Shown: positions 11,189 through 21,320 of the stretch, piece after piece
How the letters are laid out: the number at the start of each line of letters is the position of its first letter
How positions within the stretch are numbered: the stretch's first letter is position 1
Source: Ditylenchus dipsaci
Lineage: Eukaryota > Nematoda > Chromadorea > Rhabditida > Anguinidae
DNA length: 64,000 bases
Direction: 5' to 3'
Assembly: GCA_004194705.1 (NCBI GenBank)
Contig: SADC01001335.1
Span: 372,001 to 436,000, forward strand
Made by a program: the position numbers and the translations under genes
Notes under the pieces: generated by a model
What the model was told of the DNA's origin: nothing
Database searches by the model: none
Seen by the model: the letters and a program-made list of their open reading frames with translations, nothing else

Positions 11189-11780
11189 TGAATCCTGTTG
11201 ACATATTTTGTGATGGAATAAATCTCTGGCATGGCTGAATAGCTGCTCGCTAGGCGGAGAAATCGACGGCGGAGAAAGGAATCTAGTAGAAGCTTTGGAG
11301 AGTATTGAAAAACGCACAATATTCTTCCGCCAGTGAGCAAACGGATCAGATTCAATAAGAACCGGCTCCTCTGCGTTGTACGTCACAATTTTCTCAAGCG
11401 GATAATAAGTATTGTGGAAAAATCACAGGCATTATATATTAAACACTTACAAACTCCAAGTTCTGCTGCCAGCTCTTAGACGGACACAAAGTATTCGTGT
11501 CTTGGATAGTATTCACTTGTCGAGCAAAAAGACTTCTCGGTTTCTTGGTAGCCGGTTCTTCCACCATTGATTCAGCATTTAATGGCTCTTATTGCAATGT
11601 AGCATCCAACGGTTGGTAATCATTCGCCAGTCATTGCTTGACCAAACGCCTGAATATTTCTCAACGTGATACACGAATAAGAATAGGTCACGCAAACTCC
11701 ACCTGAACTCACTGCTGTCCACTACAAATCTGTCTTTAAACGGGGATCCAAAAAGAGTGCCAATCCGTAGTTCCTAAAAC

Positions 11781-14700
11781 CATGGTTCGCAAAAACAGCA
11801 AATTTGCTGAAATGCAGCAAAAATAATTGGCGTTGTGTGTTTATTGAAAACAGCAAAATTGCAGCAAAAATGCAGCAAAATTTTGCTGCATTTCAGCAAA
11901 ATTTTGCTGCATTTCTCCGTCCCCACATATTACGCGTTTTGCATTTTTCCAACTATATTTTTTGCTTTCTTTCTTTCTGTAGTCAGAAAATATATGAAAC
12001 ATCCGTATAACAGCAATACCTAGGCTATATGCAGCCCGTAAAAGTCACTCTGAAAGGGGAGGGAGGGATTTCATATAAGCATCGGCTAGGTCACAGGTTC
12101 AAATCCACCTGGATGCATGACCTATTTTTCACACCATTTTTCATATTTTATTTTCAAGTTTGGTATGAAAATAATGCTCATTCTAATGTCTATCCGACAA
12201 GAGGGACTGCTGGGTACCCAAACTGGGATCCCCACCTGAGTACCCCTCCCGTGTACAGGATGGTTTGGAAAAATTCGGAAAATCATAAAAAGTTTAAGTT
12301 TGAATTTTATTTGTCTGCAACTCATTCATATTTGTTTAAGTATAATATATTTTGTGTTTCGTATAGAAGAGCTTACAGGTAGCTTAAATTCTGTCACCGA
12401 TTTTCCTGGGTAAGTCGATGGGGCAAGAAGCTACCTACGCGAAATTTTCAATATTTTCCGAATCTTTTTGGATTACTCGATACTACTCCACCTTGGTACC
12501 TCTTTTCTGCGTAGCTCTATCCTGTGTACTCCCCACCTGGGTACCACCACTGAGTACTACCTCATGGTTATTCCCGTCCTAGGTACTCCTCATATTGGTA
12601 TCCCTCACCTGAGTAACACCAGCTGGGTACCCCCACCTGGGTCCACCAACTACTCAACTACGAAGATCGGGCCACCTGAGTACTGATCGTGAGTGATGGT
12701 AAACTTATAATTTTTTAAGATTTTCGCCATTTAGATTGACGATTTACAGCATTTTTTCGTTTGATAGACCAAACCTAAGTCAATCCTAGAAGCTTTTAGG
12801 CTCAAGAGGTGTCTGAAAAGTTCTGAATCCCTTCTTCGTCTTCTATAAGGAACCCATATTTGGTCCCACCAAATATGCCTAACCTACCTATACATAAAAC
12901 ATAATTTAATTAATTTAATGTCTTGTTTTATTTAATTTTGCCCTGGTCCTCACTAATTCGTATAGTTTTTTAGCTTTTCATTTGGGCCAGACATCTTTTT
13001 CACAGAACCTTCCAGAAGGAACTGTATACCCTATCAGGGCGGTCCATCAGCAGTGCTAGAGGTGGAGCAATGGGTATCAGCCATTCGGACGCACCGGGCT
13101 ATGTGCGGATCCAAGCCACGGCGAGGCTGAAAAACCCTTGAGGAGCTCATTCTTGCATCCAGCACTGGTGGCAGTTGCCTCGGCTCCAATTTAGCTCTCT
13201 AGAATTCCCATTTTAATTTGCTTGTATGTTTTGGTCCAATCCCAGGACTTAGAACTTTGTGACCCCGTTGTATTTCCCATACTTGTAATTTTCGTGTTGT
13301 TTTGCGGGACTTAGAATAATTGGTCTGTAAATCTAGAACTTGTGATTTTGCGTGTATTATCCAACACTTAGAATATTTGCGGGACTTGTAATTTTATTGT
13401 AACAGCTTGCATTTTTCTAAGTCTTTCCCGGACTTAGAATATTTTGATGCCCCAATTCATTAACTTGTGGTTCCCATATATCTGCCATGTTTTGATGTAT
13501 TTACACTTTGCGGGCTCCCCATCATACTTTGTTATGCTTGCATTAGCTTTTGCTTCCACTTATTTGCTTGCCATATAATCTGTTGAAATATATTTGTTGT
13601 TGGACCTATATACTCCCATTGCTGATCCCATAATTTGCATTTATTTGTTTGTGTATATTGGGTTTAATTACCCAAATTTGAGGTGCAATAAATTTGTGGT
13701 ATTACTCCTACTCGTCTCCCCAGCAGATCCCCAGTTTTCCGGAGGCCCGTGTATCTCCGAAGGCCTAGAGTCATAGTCAAGTGACGGGCACGAAATACGA
13801 CTCAGTTGATTAAGCCTGGGCGTAACGGGTCATTGGTTTCCAGGCCACGATCTGTGAGTTAGCGGCTCCTCTCCCGCCTCGAACTAGCCCCCACAAGTGT
13901 ATTGCTAGCTAAGGATCAGTTCCTATCATATTTGAAGGTCACCAAAGGGTGAACCTATATTTCTATCTCCGCTTCCCACTGCGCACGCTGATCGGCAATA
14001 TGGCCCGACAAAAGTCCTATTGTTTACTCTTCGCTGTCATCCTTCTAATCTGTCCTTATCTCTTTCTTTTGTTCCTTTTTTAGAGTCAGAGTTGCACGAG
14101 GAATAATATATAAATGCTTTCACATTAAAATTACTATAAAAAGTTGGTAGCTCGCGAAGGTTTGATCAAGAGAAAAGAGAGTATGTTCGACGAATAGGAT
14201 GGCCCTAGATTGGACGATTTTAAATTTTATTATTACTAAATTCCGATTTTCAACTTTATTATAGCTTAGATATAAGCCATAGCCTAGAATCATGGCTACA
14301 CATTGGTATAAAAAATGTGTAATTGTAAAGAAGATACAAAACATCAATCAAGGAAAAACACAAAATGAGGCAGCTGATTCAGGTAGGCTTCAGCCTTCAA
14401 CTCAGCTGTTATAGTTGTTTAACCATGCACTGATAGTCTCGCCGGATAGCCATGAGGATGAGCATTATTTTCATATCAAACTTGAAAATAAAATATGAAA
14501 AATGGTGTGAAAAATAGGTCATGCATCCAGGTGGATTTGAACCTGTGACCTAGCCGATGCTTATATGAAAATCCCTCCCTCCCCTTTCAGAGTGACTTTT
14601 ACGGGCTGCATATAGCCTAGGTATTGCTGTTATACGGATGTTTCATATATTTTCTGACTGCAGAAAGAAAAAAAGCAAAAATTATAGTTGAAAAAATGCA

Positions 14701-14861
14701 AAACGCGTAATATGTGGGAGACGGAGAAATGCAGCAAAATTTTGCTGAAATGCAGCAAAAATTTTGCTGCATTTTTGCTGCAATTTTGCTGTTTTCAATA
14801 AACACACAACGCCAATTATTTTTGCTGCATTTCAGCAAATTTGCTGTTTTTGCGAACCATG
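11781..14861. mobile_element. 3.1-kb foldback element with 8-bp target duplication
   Basis: Ends CATGGTTCGCAAAAACAG and its exact inverse. Arms extend about 400 bases (11781-12185, 14460-14861) and include AAATGCAGCAAAA repeats and a pol III-like box. The 8-bp CCTAAAAC is present on both sides (11773-11780, 14862-14869), which fits hAT- or P-type integration. The 2.3-kb interior has no transposase: 12470-12690 is a diverged array of CACCTGGGTACC words, 13230-13450 repeats GGGACTTAGAAT, and 13720-14100 is richer in G+C without an ORF. It sits on the 3' splice site of the hAT transposase intron. Confidence 0.85.
12083..12121 (+). ncRNA. tRNA-like pol III B-box in the foldback arms
   Basis: GGTCACAGGTTCAAATCCAC resembles the T arm of a tRNA (B box GGTTCRANTCC) inside GCATC...GATGC. 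An inverted copy lies at 14521-14561 in the other arm. No full cloverleaf, so this is a tRNA-derived remnant, not a tRNA gene. Confidence 0.4.
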
Positions 14862-14886
14862 CCTAAAACACAAGTCGAACAAATAC

Positions 14887-15260
14887 TAACGGGTGACATT
14901 AAAGTTCGGAACGGACTTTGATGACTTGTTATATACCAATTTGTAGTGCTGTTCTTCCTCTACAAATTGGTATATAACATGTCAATGTGCTAAAATAAGT
15001 TTTTAAATAAAATCATGTCATTCTATTGTCAAGATTCGGGCAACATTTTTTTAAATTGCCCTGCGAAATCTCTCAAGAAGACAAAATTTTTATGAGGCTT
15101 TTAGACAAACACATTTATGACATAAATTGGAGTGCGATAACTCATTTTGTAGAGGAATGTCAGAGCTACAAAAAAATGTATAACATGCCACATAGTCATT
15201 AAAAAACCAATGTTAAAAAGGCCGATCAAAGTCCGTTCCGAACTTTAATGTCACCCGTTA
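14887..15260. mobile_element. mariner-like foldback element, TAACGGGTGA ends (copy 2)
   Basis: Arms begin TAACGGGTGACATTAAAGTT and continue CGGAACGGACTTTGAT, inverted at 15220-15260. TA is duplicated (14887-14888, 15259-15260). Only the first ten bases are shared with the copy at 10392; the interior is unrelated. It lies in the old intron of the hAT transposase. Confidence 0.85.
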
Positions 15261-15893
15261 ATCGACAATTAGTGATAAACCAAATATTTACTTCTTGTAC
15301 TCCAACAGCCCAAATCTTGATTCGATTTTCGTAATAAGCAGACTCTTTTCAGTCTGCAGAGTAGACACTATCGCTTTACAAAAATACATTGAAAACATAA
15401 CAGGACGAATATGAAAAATGGATTATGAGGTATGACGGAAATTGAAGAAAGTTATATAATTAACAATTTGAGAGCTTGCGAGTTTAGTTGCGAGATTTAA
15501 AAAGAACGCATGCGAGTCTCGCAATTTTTTAAATTCCCGCGTTCGAGATTGCAATGCGAGATTTTGAACATTTGCGAGGCGAGATTGCGAGAAAAATCGC
15601 GATTTTTCTCGCACGCATGCAAACACTAGTTACTACCACGAAAAAATTAAGATGTAACCGTTTTGGCTATAAGGATTTTTGGCTATAACAATTTTGGCTA
15701 TTATAACAAGGGAGAGCCAAAATATTTTTTGAGACTGTTTCATGATTTTCTTACAAAAATCTGACCAAATAATGACTTTTTACCTTGACCGAGCCACCTT
15801 ATAATAGGTTACTCACCGCTTCTTGGTCACTGGAGCTAGGGCAAAAGAGCTTATCAAGAAATTAAGGGTAATCAACAACCCAATGTATTATAG

Positions 15894-18800
15894 CATGCCC
15901 TGCAGCGCCCAGGCTAACCACCTTTCTGGTGAAACTTTGTCATTTGGTGCTTATAGCCATGGCTGTGATAGCGGAGTGGTTGAGATCACGCAACTGGATT
16001 CGCAATGACTGGTCACAAGAAAGGCAGGAACAAAAGGTAAAATATTTATTAGGTGACTACCATTTTTCTCTAAGAGAGCCTTTTTTAAATGACCATTTTC
16101 GTCTACGGCCGTAAGAATTTCGAAATAATTCAATCAATATTTAATTTTCGCAACAATTTAGCTGTTTCTTGCGAATTTAAAAAGTTGGAATTTCATGGCC
16201 GTAGACGGCTATGGTCCTTTGAAGCAGCGGGCTTTTTGAGAGGAAATACGGTACATGATTTTATAAACTTATGTACTTTAAGGACTTCTACCCTCTGACG
16301 AACCACTTCCAAACAGTATTCACTCACAACATTTACCGCAAAGCATCAGACATTATGAATCGGCCGATTATTGGTGTGCCCGGAGCTGTGGTTACTTTAA
16401 AGGATAGACATACTAATGATCATGGTTGGACTTATGAGTGGGTATTTTAGACCTTTTTATGCGGTGTCTCACTAAGCGTCGAAAATCGCAGAAGTCTCAG
16501 CAAAAGCGTTGAAATGAAAAGTTGACTGCCTTGAACATAGTATTTTAGATATTCTGGTCAAGAACGACAAGTAATTAACATGGGCTCATACAATTACCTT
16601 GGCTTTTCTCACAATGTGGGACCGTGCGCTCAAGCCGCTGCTGACCAGATTGACAAAAATGGATTAGCTGCTTGTGCTACGAGGCATGAACTTGGTAGTA
16701 CATTCATAATTACAGTCAACTCCATCCATATGTCCCCAAACCATAGGGCCACTATGCTGGTTTTGTTCATTTTGTTGGTCATCGACAGTTTCTTTCTAAG
16801 ATTATCGGCAATAGTGGTCCGCGTCTCGGAAAAGGAAAAATTCCCTAAATAGAAATCCTGGTCAGATCAAATCTTATAATTTTGTCATTTAAGGCCTCTT
16901 TTCACTGCAGGCTGAACTAGAGCAAAAAGTCAGCAGATTTCTAGGCGTAGAAGAGGCTATTTGCTTTCCTATGGGGTTTGGTACCAATTCCACTAGTCTT
17001 CCTACCCTTGCAAATCAAGTAACAGTTGGTTTATTCATTTTTATTTATTACGATTTTTACTTTATTTGTAGAACACTTTGGTAATGAGTGACGAGCTCAA
17101 CCATTCCTCTTTAGTGCTTGGATTGAGGATTTCTGGTGCTACTATTAAAATTTTTAAACACAATGGTATGATTGCCTAACTTACTTTGGTTGAGCTGCGA
17201 ATAATTGAAGCTTCATCAAATTGACAAAGCAGCTGTTCTATTTTTCAAATGACCCTCTCTAACAAAAATGCTGTTCTACTATAAAATATTTCTTTATTTT
17301 TCAACAACAGGATTTTTATAATTAAAATGATAAATAATACTTTTTTAAAAACTAGAGCAGCACGGAATTTTAATAAAAGCCGTACTCTATCTTTAATTTT
17401 TTTTTATCTAATCCCATTTGTAATGTCTTTCAACTCCATATTTTGCTGACAAACTGTAGTCACAATTAACACGTCTAGCCCTGGTGCGCTCATCGTACTA
17501 TTCGAGTATAGCAGAATGTGCTGAACACGATAATACCGGCCATTTTTGCTTTAATCTGTAACTAAGTTGAAAAAGTGGTCCCGAAGGTAACAAATTATTT
17601 ATGTTCAAAATTGGGGATCGGACATTTTTCCGTTGAACATTTTTCCGTCGAAATTATTCGGCAGTTATTTTTTGGCTCTACTTTTTTTTCTTGATCGAGA
17701 AAAATAATTCTGTTAGTACGGTTTTGTAGCTAAGATTCAGAACTTTAAAATAAGCTATTGACAATGAATGTCTGATTGCAAAATTTTGGATAAAAATGTC
17801 TAATTTGACACTAAAAAGAGAGTTGGACATTTTTCCGTCGAAATTGGAGACTTAGTGTCAGACTGGGCATTTTTATCCGAAATTTTGCAATTGAACGTTG
17901 ATTGTTGATGGCTCATTTTGAAGCCCTGAACCTAAGCTACAAAACAATACTAACAGAGTTTGTTTTTTCAATCACGAAAAAAATTACAGTCAATAAATGA
18001 CCGCGGAAAAATTTCGACGGAAAAATGTCCAACGGAAAAATGTCCTAAACCCTCAAAATTGCCTCTAAAACTTCAAGTTTGAAAATCAAATGTATATTGT
18101 CTTGAGCAGAATTTAAAATTTGACAGTGACTTTTTAATTTCAAAGGTAGTTTTAGAAGCAAATCGGCTACGTTTAACACGAATCTGGTTTCAGAATTGAG
18201 GGCTTCTTTAGCAGATAATAAAGTTATGGAAAACTTGTGTTACAACCTACATATTAATTTTGTACATTCTGTGATAATTTCATAGTTATATGTTGCCGTA
18301 TTTAGTGTCAAAATAACCGTCAGATTCTGATCCTTTTTTGCTCTTAAGCATTTAGCGTATGGCTTTCAGCAAGTCAGATGGTGTAACGGGGGGGGGGGTA
18401 TAAGCCAGTAGGTCCGATTTGGGGGGGGGTATAACCCAGTAGGGTCGGATTTTTTTTAAAAATATTTTTTCAAATAAAAACAGGATCTTTCTACATATTA
18501 GAAAAGAAGAAATTCAGAACCTAGTAGCGAATAAACACACCCCGCCCTCCCCAACATTTTTACTTCTAAAACTTAAGTACAGACTACCCAAATATATTTC
18601 CCAGACCCCAGAAAAAGTGCGTAAAGTATTTATTAGTCACAACTTCCGTATGCTGGCCTACTCCGAGCCTAAGGGCTAAGCTTAAAGTTGTTACGTGAAA
18701 GGGTAGTTACAGCGATTTTATGAGGTCAGGTTTTGGGGGGGGGGTTGTATTCGCTTTTTATTTTTATTTTTAGACGCTGAAGACCTAGAAAAAAAACTTC

Positions 18801-21044
18801 AAGAAGGACTTTTTACCAAAAAAATGCAGTACACCAAAATTCTGATTGTAGTAGAGGGTATCTACAGCATGGAAGGCACTATTGTTAATTTGCCGGCTAT
18901 AATTGATATTAAAAAGCGCTATAAGGCGTATTTGTTTATTGATGAAGCTCATAGCATAGGTATGCCACTACATGTCTTACAAATAAATATTATAATTTTC
19001 AAGGTTCCTTGGGTCCAACTGGTCGAGGAGTAGTAGAATATTGGGGGTGCAACCCTAAAGATGTTGATATATTAATGGGCACACTCACTAAAAGTTTTGC
19101 CGGAGCTGGTGGATACGTCGCTGGTTCAAAAGTTAGTTTAACAAATTTTAGTTTTTAATGAACGTGCTGATAACACTGTTTTTCACTTTTAATTTTTTTT
19201 AATAGCGGTAGGACCACAACTTTTAAAATTGTTTTTTGCATTAGATTTTTTTTGAAAATGCCGCACCATCGACTAGTCGAGCCCAATGGTGCTTGTAATT
19301 AACATGATTTAGATGCAATTACGCGTAACATTCAAATTTTAAACGCGAACAAAAATAATTCGAAAATATTTTTCGACAAAATCTACGTCATTCAGCACGC
19401 GCATTGAACCTTGGCCCCATGGCTCTATTTCCTAAGTTTCACCCTAATAAATTTATAAAAACACTGTAGTCGACATAAAAAGTAAATCAAAATAAAATTA
19501 ATTTTTAATTTTTTCAAAATTTTATACATAAAGCATCATATTTAGGCACTAATCAGACATTTAAGAACGAAAACAGCTGGTTCCATTTACGGTGCAGTAA
19601 TTCCACCCCTATTGCAGCCCAAGTAATTAGCAGCATGAGGGTTATTTAATCAACTTAAAAATGATTTTAAAAAGCTCGGCTTTTCGGCTTTCAGATTATG
19701 TCTGGAGAAGATGGAACTGAGATTGGGAAACAAAGAAACGCTAGACTAGCAAGAAATACACGATATTTTAGAAAAAGATTGCGTCAACTTGGCTTCATTC
19801 TTTATGGACATGACGATTCTCCAGTTATTCCAGTCCTCTGCTACTACATTACTAAAACAGTGTAGGAAAACAAATATTTTAATTGTTATATTAAAGTAGA
19901 GTGGTGATATTCGTGTCTTTTCCAAAAATACAGCTATAGACAACCGTATATTAAGAGTATGCTCCCAGTGGTTGGTAGTAAATGAATGGGGCGGGGATAA
20001 AGCACTTACCCTTACCCCTGATTTGGGATTAAATGAAAAAACCCCCGATTTCGGAGGTTTGGTAGCACCCTCGGGTTTGTTTACCCCGATTATTTACAGT
20101 TTGTTTACCCGATTTAGTGCGCCCTCAATTTAGTGCGAACCCCGATTTAGTGCGACCCTGAGGTTGATGGACTTGGTGAAAAGTCTTTGAAAGTCTCGAA
20201 AGTGCGACCCCTATTTAGTGCGATTTTTTCCGGTCCCCAGGGGTCGCACTAAACCGGGGTTGATTGTATTCTTCAAATCTGTGGTATTTTAATTAAATTC
20301 CAAAACAGGGTGAGGCCTCCATTCATTCACTGCCAGCCAATGGGTGCTAATCTTTTCATAGCACTCCCTCAAAAATATCCACAACTTTTTTTCTTATGTT
20401 AAAAAGTTTTGACCTTGGTGTCATCTAGTGTCTAAGAGATATGGTTACAACCTAAACTATTGATATAGTATACATTGTTAAAAAAAAGTGGATAAAATCA
20501 ATTAAGTCCGCACTCTAGAGCCGCACTGAGATCCGCGGGGCTGGTGTGTGCTTCCAGAGTGCGGATTTGCTCGATTTTATCAATATTTTTATGACAATTT
20601 CTACTCAATCCAAAGCACATGTTGTAGCTTTGTTCATTATCTGCAAAATGACATCAACTACAGAGGTTTTCATTGAAGGAAAGTTACGGTTATTTTTGAA
20701 TGAAGGAATATGAAAAGAGATACATTAACTTGTCCTTAGATTAAATAAATTAGTCAACTTTAGATGTTTTGGAAGAGAAAGTTTGAACAGAGGGCTGGCT
20801 ATAGTTTCTGTCGGATTCCCAGCTACTCCAATAGAAAAAGCAAGAGTGCGTTTTTGTGTCAGTGCTGATCACACTAGAAGTCAGCTAGAAAAGTGATACA
20901 CACCTATTTAAATTTACATGCATGTTACATTTACATGCAAGGTTTGTTCAATTTTACTTTTAGGCTTTGGAAGTGGCAGATGAAGTTGGAACATTTACTG
21001 GAACAAAATACTTGCGAGCTACCAAAGAACTTGTGGAATATTGA
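15894..21044 (+). CDS. SPTLC2: serine palmitoyltransferase, long-chain base subunit 2 (5' end incomplete; two one-base disruptions)
   Basis: PLP-dependent alpha-oxoamine synthase that condenses serine with palmitoyl-CoA, the first step of sphingolipid synthesis, as part of an ER-membrane complex. Exons: about 15894-16036 (hydrophobic [15 protein letters not shown], then ERQEQK), 16283-16437 ([12 protein letters not shown]), 16549-16694 ([12 protein letters not shown]), 16894-17018, 17072-17165 ([20 protein letters not shown]), 18774-18959 ([20 protein letters not shown]), 19004-19131 (GTLTKSF, with the PLP lysine codon at 19090-19092), 19546-19640, 19695-19861, 20764-20892 ([14 protein letters not shown]) and 20964-21044. 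Phases agree everywhere except at two points: a base seems missing from CCCC at 19606-19609 and from AAAA at 20889-20892. The N-terminal exon is not certain; 15823-15925 has a second open frame (FLVTGARAKELIKKL). The 1.6-kb intron 17166-18773 holds transposons. Confidence 0.9.
17605..18050. mobile_element. foldback element in the SPTLC2-like intron
   Basis: Left arm ACATTTTTCCGTTGAACATT followed by TTTTCCGTCGAAATT; right arm its inverse at 18005-18045. The inner arms pair through GGACATTTTTCCGTCGAAAT words. No ORF. Confidence 0.75.
18389..18760. mobile_element. poly(G)-ended repeat (GGGGTATAAGCCAGTAGG family)
   Basis: Two tandem copies of a poly(G) tract followed by TATAA-CCAGTAGG-TC-GATTT at 18389-18450, and another poly(G) run at 18735. 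The stretch 18560-18690 (ATATTTCCCAGACC through GGGCTAAGC) reappears inverted at 63430-63550. Last piece of the long intron before exon 18774. Confidence 0.55.
19985..20268. repeat. pogo-like element remnant in an intron
   Basis: Repeated TTTAGTGCGACCC words, the central CCGGTCCCCAGGGGTCGCAC and the end CGGGGTTGATTGTA match the layout of intact pogo-like MITEs here (for example 33528-33712). The left end is degraded. Confidence 0.5.
20490..20584. repeat. short hairpin repeat
   Basis: TCCGCACTCTAGAG near 20497 pairs with CCAGAGTGCGGAT near 20554, around a GC-rich loop. It is in the intron before the penultimate-but-one exon of the SPTLC2-like gene. Confidence 0.5.
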
Positions 21045-21171
21045 AAAAAAAAAGATTATAAGATTCTAAAACCTACCTATTTGGCGTAAGAACTCTTAGA
21101 AAATTCTCCTATATTTTAACTCAAAGATAGATTTGATGCCAAGTGATTGTTTAGAATTTTGGTTGTATCGG

Positions 21172-21177
21172 AATAAA
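21172..21177 (+). terminator. poly(A) signal of the SPTLC2-like gene
   Basis: AATAAA 128 bases after the TGA at 21042-21044. It lies only about 50 bases from the opposing signal of the convergent gene. Confidence 0.5.
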
Positions 21178-21225
21178 TAAATTTTATGTAAATATAATAG
21201 CTTGCTAAAAAAATGTTTAAACGCT

Positions 21226-21231
21226 TTTATT
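21226..21231 (-). terminator. poly(A) signal of the convergent minus-strand gene
   Basis: AATAAA on the minus strand, 90 bases after the stop at 21321-21323. The two convergent 3' UTRs must nearly touch or overlap. Confidence 0.45.
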
Positions 21232-21320
21232 GTTTCCACTATGTCACAGCTGTATAATAGCGAAGAAGAGATTTCCTTGAAAAGGCTGCTTCTTTGTTTT
21301 AGCAAAGTCTCAAAGTATCG

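Larger units (their letters stand above)
10345..15395 (-). pseudogene. degenerate spliced hAT transposase (copy 1)
   Basis: Fragments in order on the minus strand: about 15300-15390 (LLITKIESRFGLLEYKK); after an intron whose acceptor GTTTTAG now lies at the 14862 junction, 11760-11780 onward gives NYGLALFLDPRLKTDL, the hAT LDPR motif, ending in a TAG; 11455-11570 (KKPRSLFARQVN); and after an intron 11190-11395, the dimerisation region (WRKNIVRFSILSKASTRFLS, then SEQLFSHARDLFHHK). The frame breaks at the element inserted at 11188 and resumes at 10391 (YNAEQLIFLNHAL). hAT transposases end with just this W-K/R-N..F..L...A...L..P..S...E..FS block. The N-terminal domain is missing, and stops and insertions make it inactive. 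Confidence 0.8.
9800..15718 (-). mobile_element. hAT transposon opened by four nested insertions
   Basis: Outer inverted repeats: left GGCTGTCCCTTGTTATAGCT (9800), right the reverse complement of GGCTCTCCCTTGTTATAATA (15718). They continue in parallel (AAATTGTTATARCCAAA, ATCCTTATAGCC, ACGGYTACATC), followed by subterminal GCGAGATT repeats on both sides (10090-10200 and 15460-15600). Between them lies a spliced, degenerate hAT transposase on the minus strand. Four younger elements interrupt it: 9848-9948, 10394-11186, 11781-14861 and 14889-15258. Removing these would leave an element of about 1.6 kb, so the transposase is also internally deleted. A target duplication is not clear (AAAATGAA versus AAAATATT). 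Confidence 0.7.

Noticed and set aside
13000..14100. Possible captured gene or rRNA-like segment inside the 3.1-kb foldback
   Set aside because: The region is richer in G+C and contains repeated GGGACTTAGAAT words, but no ORF, exon chain or recognisable RNA structure was found.
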